Shown piece by piece: positions 9,446 through 23,102 of a stretch of 64,000 nucleotides of DNA. Position 1 is the first letter of the stretch; every line of letters starts with the position of its first letter. This DNA comes from Haematobia irritans (taxonomy: Eukaryota > Arthropoda > Insecta > Diptera > Muscidae). The translations under genes were made by a program, and so were the position numbers. Where the stretch lies: NCBI RefSeq assembly GCF_050003625.1, contig NC_134397.1, positions 96,327,562 through 96,391,561 of the forward strand. The letters run 5' to 3'. The notes beneath the pieces are model-generated. The model was not told the DNA's origin. It did not search any database and saw only the letters and a list, made by a program, of their open reading frames with translations.

Positions 9446-11404
9446 CATTAGCGTAGCTAGACAATTTTCCTAGGGGGGGGCTATAGCCCCCCTAGCTGAA
9501 AATTTATAGACTGAACTTATAGGTTCAATTAATGTTTTATTTCATACAAATGAATAACAATATAGACATCAAAATAACTCGACAATTCATTTATAATAAA
9601 GCAACTAAAAGTAGTCCACACTTTTCCCAGCAAAAAAATTGGGAGTTGTTCTAAAGGCACAACTTTAAAAGCACTTCCAAAAATGTTAAGAAGTTAATTA
9701 TTTTAACTACACAGGAAGTTTTTTTACTTCATTTTTTTCATATTGTAATGCGTAATTTTTTGTTTTCTTTTAAACAAAAGTAAGAATAAATAAAATGGTA
9801 CAAATTATTCAAATTTTGCCACAAAAATGTTAAATTCATTATAGAAATTTGTATAGAATTTTTGAAAATATTCGATGGAAAACGTTTCAAACAAGCGTTA
9901 GAATGCATTAAATATCACAAAAAATATAAAAATAATTGTATAATTAGATATAATGCATTTGGACGTCAATTGCCTGTTTCGGTATCAGGCTAACATGAAA
10001 TATAAAAATTAATTATTTGTGAAAATATAACAAAATTTTTTAATTCACATTCAAAACACTGAATTCGGATCACACCTTAAGAAGTGATGCAAATTCATTG
10101 CAACGGCTGTTGAAACGGTGGACATTCGTTCTATGACAATTTCATATTACATTCATCGCTTCTCCGCCAATTTTGCACCACTTCCGGACCCAAAAAGAAC
10201 ATTTTCACTTCTTTTTTTGGCTACGCTTTTTTGCAGCATTATTAAGATATTAATTTATGAAATAGTATCAATTACTATTTTTTAAATTAAATTGACTAAA
10301 CCAGACTAAACAAAATAATAAAGGAGCTTTAGTTATTCAACTAAATCAAAAGTTCAACCACAGATTTACAGCCGTATTCATAAAAAGTTAATTGACGTTT
10401 ATGAACGATTGATAAATTATTTCGTGAAAAATAGCATTCATAAACGATTAATAGCTTACCAAACCTTTAACAAGTCTTTGGTAAATTGTAAAAATTTATT
10501 GTAGGATGTACCCTTCTTTAACTCTTCGATAAAATTGCAAAATGTTTTTTTGGGCAATACCTATTAATGTATCGCTGTTTTATGCTATTTTGTATATCAT
10601 TATATGCCAATGCGTATAAAATGGGCGATCTTTTCTTATAAAAACCCTATTGTTATACCATTTTTCAAAATACTAATCCAAATAACAGAACTGCAGAAAT
10701 AGACGTACAAAATGCATTCCTACTAATATTATGTAAATTTAACGTCATCTTAAACTTCCTTTTGTTACTTTAATGAAAAATGCGTCGAAAATTAGCTCGA
10801 GAAATTAAATAGATGAATTCCATTAGATTAGTGATGTGTTTTTAATAACAATAGACTTTATATTCGAATACAATCCGGTTCGGTTAATACTAATATTGAT
10901 ACTAACATATTGACTAATTATAAAATGATCATTAAAATGTTGAGACTTTATTTTTATTAAGATCAACCGGTTATAATTCGATCTTCATCACTACGATGAA
11001 AATGACAAGATGTAACGACATGTGTTGCCACCTGATCACTAAAAACGCATGATAACTATAATAGTGTTATTAATGATTAATGAATACCCATTTTTATATA
11101 AGGCTTATAGAATAAAAAGAGCGTGATAGCTATCACTGGTTTAGAGTGCGCGTTAATGATTTTTTATGAATAAGGCCGTTATTTTATAAATACCAGATTA
11201 AAAACATTGCCATCGACAACTGCTACCACAACCAAAGTAATTCGATTGTGCATGAAAATCTTTAGCGGAACTTTCTGCTGTGTATATACTTGTTTAATTT
11301 TTAGAAAAATGTAAAATCGTAAATAGGTTTTCAAATTCTGGGGGGGGGCTAAAATTTTTCTGGGGGGTCTAAGCCCCCTCCCCAGAGGCCTTCCTACGCT
11401 TATG
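9446..11404. mobile_element. hAT-type non-autonomous element, 1959 bp
   Basis: The ends are CATTAGCGTAG and, inverted, CATAAGCGTAG. An exact 8-bp duplication, CATAAAAC, lies at 9438-9445 and 11405-11412. Both subterminal regions have G/C homopolymer blocks (TAGGGGGGGGGCTATAGCCC on the left, a GGGGGGGGGC block near 11341). The interior of about 1.8 kb has no long frame and no transposase. The 8-bp duplication and short terminal repeat are what the hAT superfamily predicts. It is inserted in the right subterminal region of the CAC element. Confidence 0.8.
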
Positions 11405-11494
11405 CATAAAACAAACATATTAATGTTTCGGCAGTATCCAATAATATATGTGCTTCCTGCAAAATGTTAGAGAATCGATTTTTTTGAGGGTGTA

Positions 11495-12072
11495 TGGGAA
11501 ATTTGTTTGCTACAAATATTTGTACTGTATCACACAGATAATTGATTAACACTATCACCAAAACGAAATCAATACGACTAAATATTTGTTAGTATTGGAT
11601 ATAAGTTCACACAACTGATTTATTATTCTTAACGTATTATGTTCATCGGTACAACTGATTTCTAACCAATTTCGTCTCTGTGCGTACGATATGCTTGAAG
11701 TAAATTGTGGTTAATGCTTTCTAAAAGGGCTTCAGTGTCACATGATAATACAGAGAAAACATATAAATTCAAATTTGTTTCGCAGTACGCCAAAAAAAAA
11801 CGCATAACTGAAATTTATCACACTAAATTATATTGCTTTTCAAGCATGATGACGACAAGCACATTTCTTCTCTCCGTGTTGGGTGTACAAATCGTCTTTT
11901 CTAGCGAATTCACTTTAGAAATTGTTGATGATCATTTGAAGTTTTGTAAAACATTAATAAACCACGACAATCATATTTCATATGTGCCTTGATATATTGG
12001 AATAATGTGATTGGCGTATAAGACTATTTGAAGAAATTTCTGTATTATTCGGTTTTAAATAATCTCCTTGTT
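11495..12072. other. Low-repeat stretch, no gene recognised
   Basis: No terminal repeats and no conserved domain. Short frames (for example 11705-11992) carry no recognisable motif. Confidence 0.4.
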
Positions 12073-12309
12073 TTAAGCTGTATGTAATTGAATTTTCCTA
12101 CATACATATTTAACACGGCGTTTAGTAAAGTTTTTACGAAACACAGCAATAAACTGTGAATTTAACATCATGAAATATCCATTAGGTCCTTCACACATTT
12201 CCTGTTCTTTTTTGTCACCGTCGTATTTTATATCGGCCAGAACTGCTGACTGTTTGTCTCGATGTGTGCGAGACAGTTGCGCTTTCCCAACTACCAAATT
12301 GCATTTCAA
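12073..12309 (-). other. Candidate small coding segment, unknown
   Basis: A minus-strand frame of 78 codons with an ATG start at 12309 contains QLSRTHRDKQSAVLADIKYD and EMCEGPNGYFMMLN. The local base composition is less AT-biased than in surrounding DNA and the region is free of obvious repeats. No domain was recognised and no splice evidence is compelling. It could equally be a chance frame. Confidence 0.2.
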
Positions 12310-12577
12310 GAAGAATGAAATAAAGCCGCATATACGAAATTTTATTAGTGACTCTCATTCTCCGTTCCGTCCCTCACTCTGAAAATGGCAATGAATTTTT
12401 TCAATACCGCTCCATCGATTTGAACTTTTTCTTGAGGTCCATTATTTTGTATTCCCTTGAGTTACTACTGCACTAGCATAATATCTTGTCTTGTTCTGCA
12501 CGTAGGTTTTCCTTTGGTGAATGTGCTCCTGGTGCAGTGGTGGTTCACATAAAATATGTTATCACTTTAGCAAGTAA

Positions 12578-12831
12578 CTAAACATCATCCGGATGAATGC
12601 ACACACGCTCACTCACACTGACACAAAACTGACGACTTATATGTCTTTGCACAAAGTTCTTTCTTAGTTTATTTATGGTATGGTCTCCTTGGTCCAGATC
12701 AAGTATTTCGTACATTTGCTTAAGTGCCTTAGAACGATCCAACCGTAGTGCTGGTATCTCTCGTATTTCATGTGTTGCTCGTCCTATTCTTTTATTCATG
12801 TCGTGTGCAAAGTGTGGCCACACTTTGGTAT
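12578..12831 (-). other. Candidate coding exon, unknown
   Basis: A minus-strand open frame includes HFAHDMNKRIGRATHEIREI, LDRSKALKQMYEILDLDQGD and KLRKNFVQRH, with a balanced, protein-like composition. Within the frame a GTGAGT donor-like site lies shortly after the QRH segment, near 12616. A weak CTATAG acceptor-like site lies just upstream of HTKVWPHF. There is no methionine start of its own apart from an internal one. The family is not recognised. It is the best candidate for host coding sequence between 11.5 and 14 kb, but only at low confidence. Confidence 0.3.
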
Positions 12832-12839
12832 GCTATAGC

Positions 12840-14024
12840 ATCATTGGCCATTTGATGAAATTGTTAATATTGTGACGAGTAAAGGAGAACGGAATAAATT
12901 TAAAAGACATTAAGTTATGCAAAAACAAAGTAACGCAATTATAAGCACACCATTGTAGTTGGAAGGAAAAAAGGAAATACTTGTATTCTTATACCTTAGA
13001 ACTAGGGTATACATCATTGAAGGATTTGTCAGCCATTCCATTAAACAGATGTATTCATTAGGCAATACGTCATTGAACTACCCATCCCTGGACTTCTGTT
13101 GCAATCACGCTAATTTCAAGTAAAATATTGTTTTAAAACATTTTATATATACTATAGTAAATTTGCTTTGCCTGACAATATATTCTACTTGAATTACTTA
13201 GATACCTCATTACACACAGAAAAATAAGAAATGAAGAAATAATAAGTAAGAATCTGCTTGTGGGTACAACACAATCTGGTCTATTAAGACAATTATTTGA
13301 CTTGTGTTTTGTTTTTGTTTTGACGTCTTGGCTATAAGAGATATGTGGGCCAGTGGATAGTGAGCTCGCTTACAAAATGTATGGTCCATGATTCTCCGTA
13401 CGAAAACCTATTCGAAAGCAAAGCAGTCCCTCTAACCCCTGTAAATTTGGGTTTTTTCTATTTTTAAATATGAGTATCGAATACATTGATTTTCAAAAAT
13501 GAGTATTTTTAGTTTCAAATTTTAAAAATGTTGTACACGTTCGACTTCTTTTCGATAGAAAACTATGAAGTGCCGTTCGAAAGAGAAAGCTCCAAAATCA
13601 AGTTTCTATTGTTTGAAATACGAAAAAGATCTATCGTATGAAATGGGGGTACATGACTTTGTAAAATCTAATAAAGGATGACTGTTTAGCTATTATCTTT
13701 TTGGCAAAACTGTTTTCAACAGCTGACGCATGTTTCGTGCTTGTTTTACTGTGAAACGTATTCCGTTTGCTCTATAATTTAACCGTGAATCGTCTTACAA
13801 ATGGACAACGCTTGCAAATGATTGAATTTCATTATGAAAATGAGTGCAGTTTTAATTAAGTTCATCGCGCACTTCTTGTCGTCAGCGATTAAGCTTATTT
13901 TTGGCTCAATGTTCGTCATTTGGGTAATGTTTTTGAAATTCTGTAGGGTCAGATTCGAGAGAGGTACAAAATGATGTGTCAACTTGTACCTCAGTCATTT
14001 TTATTTTTTACCATATTGGTGGCA
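12840..14024. other. Low-repeat stretch with one decayed tRNA-like module
   Basis: No gene was recognised. A stretch at 13342-13405 (GGGCCAGTGGATAGTGAGCT, then ATGGTCCATGATTCTCC) is a degraded copy of the plus-strand tRNA-like module of the CAC elements. It follows CACACAGAAAAATAAG at about 13215, possibly the eroded end of such an element. Confidence 0.4.
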
Positions 14025-14604
14025 CACTGAAAAAACAGTGAACCCTTTTCCATTTCAAAATGAACTAAACTGTAGTAATATTGACCATGATTTAGCCCTT
14101 AAGATTTTTTTTCAACTTGTCTAGTTTATAATTTTCTTAAATTTTAGTTCTTCTATAACATTGTTTTTTAGTTCATTTTTACAACACCATAAGATTTATA
14201 TACCCCTACCAAGTTAAATAGTAAGTATTATTTAGGTTTACTTGCTTATTTTTTGGGAAGCCCGATAATAAAAATTGGTTAACAGTCTCTTTAAAATGTC
14301 GATGACTAAACTATTTTTGAATCAATGATTCCACAGTACAGAGAAATTAAATAATTAAAGGAACAACAAACCGCACAAAAAAAGTACTTTATTATAAAAA
14401 CTTATGATTAAAGTTCTTAATACAATGTTTTTTGTGAATAAAAATTATGACCACGTGGAACAGAGAGTAGTTCATTTGAACTCGCTGTTAGGACATTTTG
14501 ACTTATCCTTTTTTTATTCATCGTAGGTAATTTTTTCACATATCTTGCTGGAAAAAATGGAAGTAATAATGAAAATTGTTAAAAATTAACACCATGTAAC
14601 TTAC

Positions 14605-14681
14605 CATATTTGGGGGCATTTTATCAAATGGTGTAAGGAATTCAACTTTTCTTTGGAAAACGTATCTCATAAAATTTCTAC
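14605..14681 (-). other. Exon-like segment inside CACTG copy B
   Basis: This is the counterpart of 3452-3528. It has the same 77-bp length and an open minus-strand frame with RNFMRYVFQRKVEFLTPFDK. It lies between a TTACAG acceptor and a GTAAGT donor. The only change seen in the last third is synonymous (CCT to CCC). Confidence 0.35.
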
Positions 14682-16757
14682 CTGTAAGTATTCTATATAA
14701 ACTCATAAAACTGTTATGTTATCGATGTGAAGGATATAATAAATATTCTAGTTGACAGAAAGCCAAAGTTTTAATACAAAACTAACCAATTCTCTATTAA
14801 ATTGTACGCTGAGGGGAAATATAAAAAGTTGTCCAAATTTATGTTGTGGCGCTTCCACCGTCATATGAGGGTAAGACTATATTTCTTTTCGAAAAGGGTT
14901 TTTATGTTTTCATCTATTTGTCACATTGTATCAATATACTATTTTACCTATCAGCCTTTTGACGTTTTCATTGGTTTATTCGTCTATTTTCGATATTTAT
15001 TTAAATATTTTAGTTTTCCTAAAAATTATTTTAATGTCTAATATAAAAATTCAAACTTTTAAAGATGAAGTCAGGATTTTTCAATAATGATATTATTTTT
15101 AAGCTTATCGAATTTAAATAATGGATTCTTGCCCTTTTGAATTAGGAATAAATTATTATGAATTCTGAATAAGATCGAAAATTTATCTGTTTGATTCGCC
15201 TTAGAATCGGGTAAGGTTTGTTGTTGGCATATTAGGGGTGTTTTATTCTCTAAATTTCATCCTACACTACATCAGTCCGTTTTAATATTCTCAGCACGCT
15301 TTTACAAAAATAAAAATTTATATGTGGCACAGTGGTACCCAAGGCATTGTAACACATCGAACCCTACCCACCGACGAGCGATAAGGTCGGATATATTGCG
15401 TGCTGGTGCTCATTTCAATGTCTCAATAACATCGACCACCTTTCTTTACACGTAATATGCTACATTTATTTGGGTTACTCTGAAATTAAATATTTATTTT
15501 TTACATTTAATAAAATTATTAAATAGGTTTCCAAAAAATCTAATGAAAAAAATAATAATATGTATAAAAACCGAATATTCTGGTTAACACTAGACAGCCA
15601 CCATTCGTCAAAATGACGACACGTAATTTCATTTTCGATTTAAAATGCATTTTAGTATATTGGGAAATGGTAAGTTTAAGTTATACTAATTCGACCGTTT
15701 TATGAATTTTTGTTTTATACTAATTAAAACCAAATTGAATAAGAAAATAAATTCAAGTTTGGTTCACTTTTTCGCACACGATGAAAATTATAGCGTCTTG
15801 AAATGAGCCGTAGTCAAAATGACGAAGGATGACGTTAATGTACAAAAAATAAGGATGACTGTCCAGGGTTAAAAGAAAGTTGATGAATCCTTACCAATTC
15901 ACTATTAAATTACAAGCAAAGGAGTACTAAAAATTTTTCCAAATTTTTAAGGGGTTATTCTGAAATTAAATATTTGTTTTTTACATTAAAAATATTACAT
16001 TGGATTCCAAAAAAATTGATTAAAGAAATACTAAAATAAGGTATTAAAAACCTGTACTTTTGATAATAAAAACGTCATAAAAACTTAAATATTCTTGTTG
16101 AAAAAAGCCAATTTTTAAAAGAAAACTTACCAATTCTCTATTTTTTATATTTGTTCGAATCCAGCTGGAGTTGCTCTGAAATTAAATATTGCGTTTACAA
16201 CAATGAAAAACATTAAAGTGGTTTCCGAAATAAAATGAATTAACAAATAATAATATACATAAAAAATATTCTTTTTAAAAGAAAGCCATATTAAAAATAC
16301 TTACCAATTTATGACTAAGCTATACGCTGAGATATAACAAATATTTTCCAAATTCATCTGGAATTGAATATTAATTTTTTACATTGAATAAAAAAACACT
16401 TTCAATTTCAACATATTTTCCTAAATATTCTTGATAACTTTTTTCTAAACTACCGATAAAATATTAATAACTTTCATTTAAAAGGTTTAATAAACAAACA
16501 CCAATATATGTCTCAAAAATTCAAAATATTCCATGCATACCTGCTTAAAAGATGCAACAGCCCACCCCAACGCCAACTATACAACTGAAGCATGCCAAAC
16601 AAAACCAAGCAAAGCCAAATCATTCCTACAACAACATATACACATGTGCCTTTATTGAAAACAAAACCTCATCCAGCCAAATAAACCATCCGCGAATAAC
16701 AAACACACACACAAACCACTAAATGAACAAAAATAAAAACAACCCCACGCTCATGTA

Positions 16758-16988
16758 CACAGTCTCACATAAGTTTACATACCCTTGAGGTTTTTTCCTT
16801 ATAACTAAACATGTTTCTTGTTGTTGTTTATAATCCAGACTAAAAAAATCTTCTTGAAAATTGACAAATACTTTGTTTTTTAAATTAATTTAGAAAATCT
16901 AAAACATATATATGCATATTTTATTATATTTTATTAATTAAAGAAAATACAATTTCTTAAGTCGTATGTAAACTTGTGTAAGACTGTG
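16758..16988. mobile_element. Tc1/mariner-type MITE, copy 2
   Basis: This copy has the same 231-bp length and terminal repeats as 545-775 and is flanked by TA at 16756-16757 and 16989-16990. The homologous site in CACTG copy A (ATGTATACACAAC near 4974) is empty, so the insertion and its TA duplication can be read directly. Confidence 0.9.
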
Positions 16989-17102
16989 TATACACAACAT
17001 ACTCATTAATCCATTACTCTCACTCAAACAAACCTCAAGTAACATCATCTTTACATTAATCACATTCCACTATGCCGATAAAGATCTCTGTACTATGCAT
17101 TA

Positions 17103-18412
<1,310 letters not shown>

Positions 18413-18810
18413 TTCATTTTTGTATTTTTGTTCACACTTTGAAATATATTATAGACCAAACAGATTTTCATCACACCAAACTGATTTTCGTCAGCCCATT
18501 TAGTTACAATTCAAAAATCAAGTTTTCAGAACAAACTCATATAGCTCTTGAAGTAATTGAGGTAGGTTCTCAAAATGACAATTTTTGTTCTACACGATGT
18601 GTTAGTACAAGTAAACCCAGAAGAAAAATTAAAATTTTTAACATTAGGTTTATTTCGGTAGTGAAAGGGTTAAATTTATAGACATTTTCGTCAAAAATGG
18701 TAGATAACATTTCATGAAGTTTTTGCAAATTTTAAGTTAAACGTTTCATCGTTCATAAACTGGTGTGCCTTTACGAATATTATTCTTAGAGTAGAACAGA
18801 TGCGATGAAC
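18413..18810. other. IR1 spacer sequence, partly CACTG element
   Basis: 18690-18800 matches, inverted, CACTG copy A at about 5109-5220 (AAACGTTTCATCGTTCATAA), so it is the displaced continuation of copy B. The remaining 18413-18690 has no match elsewhere in the window that I could see, and no gene. Confidence 0.6.
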
Positions 18811-18812
18811 TA

Positions 18813-19970
18813 CCCAGCAAAAAAAGAGCTTCCAAAAAAGTAGTTTGGATCCCCAATCTGTGATCCGGAAGTAGTACAAACTTGGATCATCTCTAATGAA
18901 TTTTACATGGGCTTGTCATAGGACGGAAGTACTCCCTTTTTGGATCCTTTGCATTGCTTTAGAAGTTGTGCCCTGGAAGTTAATTTGAATGATGAAATTT
19001 AAAAAGCGAAAAAAAGACATTTTTTTTCAACCAATTTCACTTTTTTTCATCCATATGTTTTATATTACACAATTATTTTCCTATTATCTAATTTTTACAA
19101 TTTGAAAAACTTTTTCGCTCCGACCAGGGGTTGAACCTGGGTTTGCTGGCACCATAACAGAACACCTTGGCACACTCAGCCACAAACGCCATTGAACATA
19201 AAGCGTCGAAAAGTCAATTCAAATGTTTGTGATATGATCGTAATACGACATCAAGGAATAACATTCTAATTGCTTCTCGAGATGTTCTTTATTAATATGA
19301 ACGAAAAAATAAGAAACGCAGGTTCAAATCTCACCAGCGGCAATTTTTTTATCAAATATTTTTCAAAAAAAATATTTTTTTTATGCCATGCATCGTTTTT
19401 ATTTTCGGCATATATTTTCGTATAAATATATTTTTTCCATTAAAAATCAACAAAAATATTAAAAATTCTCGTAATTTGCAAAAACTTCTCAAAAGAACTT
19501 CCATGTAAGCAAAAAAGTCAAATGGCACAGGTTCAAATCCCAGCGCGGATGAAATTTATTTTTTTTTTAAATTATTTTTTTACTTTTTTTATTAATTAAT
19601 TTTTTTTTTAGTTTTTTTTATTAGTTTTCTATTTTTTTTTTTTGTAAAATTTAATTGTACAAAATTTGCACTTAAAATAGCCTGATTGCGTTCTTTCTAA
19701 TACTTGTCGACAAGGACTGCATCGGAAGTAGCAAAAAATCATTGGGGGATCCCAAGGTGCGCTTTAGAAGAAATGTTTGTGCACTTGTCCAAAAGGACTG
19801 CATCGGAAGTGGAAAACAATTATTGGGGGATCCCACGATGCGCTTTAGAAGAAGTGTTTGTGGACTTGTCCAAAAGGACTGCATCGGAAGTTTAAAAAAC
19901 TCGATGGGGGATTCTGGGATGGGCATGAAAAGAAATGTTTGTGGAACAACTTCCAATTTTTTTTGCTGGG
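18813..19970 (-). mobile_element. CCCAGCAAA element, complete copy (1158 bp)
   Basis: Both ends are TA-CCCAGCAAAAAAA (18811 side and, inverted, 19972 side). It has about three 80-bp units, an A/T-rich block and three tRNA-like T-arms. Most of it (19020-19970) belongs to the IR1 right arm; the distal 207 bp lies in the spacer. TA duplication and short inverted ends fit a Tc1/mariner-type MITE that has captured tRNA-like sequence. No protein. Confidence 0.7.
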
Positions 19971-20084
19971 TAATGCATAGTACAGAGATCTTTATCGGCA
20001 TAGTGGAATGTGATTAATGTAAAGATGATGTTACTTGAGGTTTGTTTGAGTGAGAGTAATGGATTAATGAGTATGTTGTGTATA

Positions 20085-20315
20085 CACAGTCTTACACAAG
20101 TTTACATACGACTTAAGAAATTGTATTTTCTTTAATTAATAAAATATAATAAAATATGCATATATATGTTTTAGATTTTCTAAATTAATTTAAAAAACAA
20201 AGTATTTGTCAATTTTCAAGAAGATTTTTTTAGTCTGGATTATAAACAACAACAAGAAACATGTTTAGTTATAAGGAAAAAACCTCAAGGGTATGTAAAC
20301 TTATGTGAGACTGTG
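20085..20315. mobile_element. Tc1/mariner-type MITE, copy 3
   Basis: Mirror image of 16758-16988 within IR1, flanked by TA on both sides. It was duplicated with the palindrome and did not insert independently. Confidence 0.9.
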
Positions 20316-20715
20316 TACATGAGCGTGGGGTTGTTTTTATTTTTGTTCATTTAGTGGTTTGTGTGTGTGTTTGTTATTCGCGGATGGTTTATTTGGCTGG
20401 ATGAGGTTTTGTTTTCAATAAAGGCACATGTGTATATGTTGTTGTAGGAATGATTTGGCTTTGCTTGGTTTTGTTTGGCATGCTTCAGTTGTATAGTTGG
20501 CGTTGGGGTGGGCTGTTGCATCTTTTAAGCAGGTATGCATGGAATATTTTGAATTTTTGAGACATATATTGGTGTTTGTTTATTAAACCTTTTAAATGAA
20601 AGTTATTAATATTTTATCGGTAGTTTAGAAAAAAGTTATCAAGAATATTTAGGAAAATATGTTGAAATTGAAAGTGTTTTTTTATTCAATGTAAAAAATT
20701 AATATTCAATTCCAG

Positions 20716-21593
20716 ATGAATTTGGAAAATATTTGTTATATCTCAGCGTATAGTTTAGTCATAAATTGGTAAGTATTTTTAATATGGCTTTCTTTTAAAA
20801 AGAATATTTTTTATGTATATTATTATTTGTTAATTCATTTTATTTCGGAAACCACTTTAATGTTTTTCATTGTTGTAAACGCAATATTTAATTTCAGAGC
20901 AACTCCAGCTGGATTCGAACAAATATAAAAAATAGAGAATTGGTAAGTTTTCTTTTAAAAATTGGCTTTTTTCAACAAGAATATTTAAGTTTTTATGACG
21001 TTTTTATTATCAAAAGTACAGGTTTTTAATACCTTATTTTAGTATTTCTTTAATCAATTTTTTTGGAATCCAATGTAATATTTTTAATGTAAAAAACAAA
21101 TATTTAATTTCAGAATAACCCCTTAAAAATTTGGAAAAATTTTTAGTACTCCTTTGCTTGTAATTTAATAGTGAATTGGTAAGGATTCATCAACTTTCTT
21201 TTAACCCTGGACAGTCATCCTTATTTTTTGTACATTAACGTCATCCTTCGTCATTTTGACTACGGCTCATTTCAAGACGCTATAATTTTCATCGTGTGCG
21301 AAAAAGTGAACCAAACTTGAATTTATTTTCTTATTCAATTTGGTTTTAATTAGTATAAAACAAAAATTCATAAAACGGTCGAATTAGTATAACTTAAACT
21401 TACCATTTCCCAATATACTAAAATGCATTTTAAATCGAAAATGAAATTACGTGTCGTCATTTTGACGAATGGTGGCTGTCTAGTGTTAACCAGAATATTC
21501 GGTTTTTATACATATTATTATTTTTTTCATTAGATTTTTTGGAAACCTATTTAATAATTTTATTAAATGTAAAAAATAAATATTTAATTTCAG
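20716..21593 (+). other. Array of intron-like modules
   Basis: Three complete modules and a fourth acceptor are visible: AATTCCAG-[53 bp]-GTAAGT, TTTCAG-[45 bp]-GTAAGT, TTTCAG-[65 bp]-GTAAGG and TTTCAG at 21593. Each exon-like core ends in AATTG just before GT. The intron-like spacers are about 129, 171 and 415 bp. Cores 2 and 3 contain stops in the frames I checked, so no protein is supported. The array looks like an amplified acceptor-core-donor unit. Confidence 0.55.
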
Positions 21594-21798
21594 AGTAACC
21601 CAAATAAATGTAGCATATTACGTGTAAAGAAAGGTGGTCGATGTTATTGAGACATTGAAATGAGCACCAGCACGCAATATATCCGACCTTATCGCTCGTC
21701 GGTGGGTAGGGTTCGATGTGTTACAATGCCTTGGGTACCACTGTGCCACATATAAATTTTTATTTTTGTAAAAGCGTGCTGAGAATATTAAAACGGAC

Positions 21799-22380
<582 letters not shown>

Positions 22381-22428
22381 TTATTTATTTACATTAAAGT
22401 CTTTACTTTAAAATAACATCAAGAAATA

Positions 22429-23102
22429 AAGGGTGATTCTTTTGAGGTTAGGATTTTCATGCATTAGTATTTGACAGATCACGTGGGATTTCAGACATGG
22501 TGTCAAAGAGAAAGATGCTCAGTATGCTTTGACATTTCATCATGAATAGACTTACGATCTGCCACAACGTCGAATTTTCAGTGAATGGGCCCTAGAAAAG
22601 TTGGCAGAAAATCCGCTTTTTTATCGACAAATTTTGTTCAGCGATGAGGCTCATTTCTGGTTGAATGGCTACGTAAATAAGCAAAATTGCCGCATTTGGA
22701 GTGAAGAGCAACCAGAAGCCGTTCAAGAACTGCCCATGCATCCGAAAAATGCACTGTTTGGTGTGGTTTGTACGCTGGTGGAATCATTGGACCGTATTTT
22801 TTCAAAGATGCTGTTGGACGCAACGTTACGGTGAATGGCGATCGCTATCGTTCGATGCTAACAAACTTTTTGTTGCCAAAAATGGAAGAACTGAACTTGG
22901 TTGACATGTGGTTTCAACAAGATGGCGCTACATGCCACACAGCTCGCGATTCTATGGCCATTTTGAGGGAAAACTTCGGAGAACAATTCATCTCAAGAAA
23001 TGGACCGGTAAGTTGGCCACCAAGATCATGCGATTTGACGCCTTTAGACTATTTTTTGTGGGGCTACGTCAAGTCTAAAGTCTACAGAAATAAGCCAGCA
23101 AC
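22429..23102 (+). pseudogene. Internally deleted mariner-like transposase, copy 1
   Basis: The left end is TA-AAGGGTGATTCTTTTGAGG. The frame then reads NPLFYRQILFSDEAHFWLNG (first catalytic D), a one-base shift near 22750, and then MWFQQDGATCHTARDSM (second D) and CDLTPLDYFLWGYVKSK (third D region), with 36 residues between the second and third aspartates. The whole N-terminal DNA-binding domain is missing. The join (CATTTCATCATGAATAG followed by CGATCTGCCACAACGTCG-like sequence) is the same as in the copy at 55829-56759. After NKPAT, at 23102, the sequence switches abruptly to a different transposase relic. Nonfunctional. Confidence 0.85.

Larger units (their letters stand above)
7883..11492. 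mobile_element. CAC-ended TA-flanked element, copy 1 (3.6 kb with inserts)
   Basis: The ends are TA-CACTGTTAGAAAAATATG and, inverted, TA-CACCCTCAAAAAAATCG. They form an imperfect terminal inverted repeat flanked by TA at 7881-7882 and 11493-11494. Both subterminal regions are packed with AAACATAT/ATATGTTTGG motifs in both orientations. The centre carries two divergent tRNA-like modules (8755-8829 minus, 8944-9015 plus). The right part is interrupted by a hAT-type element (9446-11404) and the middle by a hairpin module (about 9045-9250). The same termini and tRNA-like pair recur at 30799-36044; related shorter forms lie at 28128-29102 and 53627-54442. No transposase was seen. Confidence 0.82.
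14025..17100. mobile_element. CACTG-ended element, copy B (interrupted)
   Basis: From CACTGAAAAAACAGTGAACC this stretch follows copy A (2788-5096) almost throughout. Differences are a deletion near 14690, an extra block of about 640 bp (about 14838-15476) and a 231-bp MITE at 16758-16988. The collinear part stops near 17092, where a TA-flanked CCCAGCAAA element intervenes. The continuation of the CACTG sequence (AATAATATTCGTAAAGGCAC on the minus strand) lies at about 18690-18800, on the far side of that element's inverted copy. The left end is preceded by GCA and not TA. Confidence 0.75.
19020..21798 (-). repeat. IR1 right arm (2779 bp)
   Basis: Near-perfect inverse of 15275-18053. It carries the mirror MITE (20085-20315) and, readable on the plus strand, the splice-module array of the CACTG element (20716-20768, 20898-20942, 21114-21178 and from 21594). 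Confidence 0.92.
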
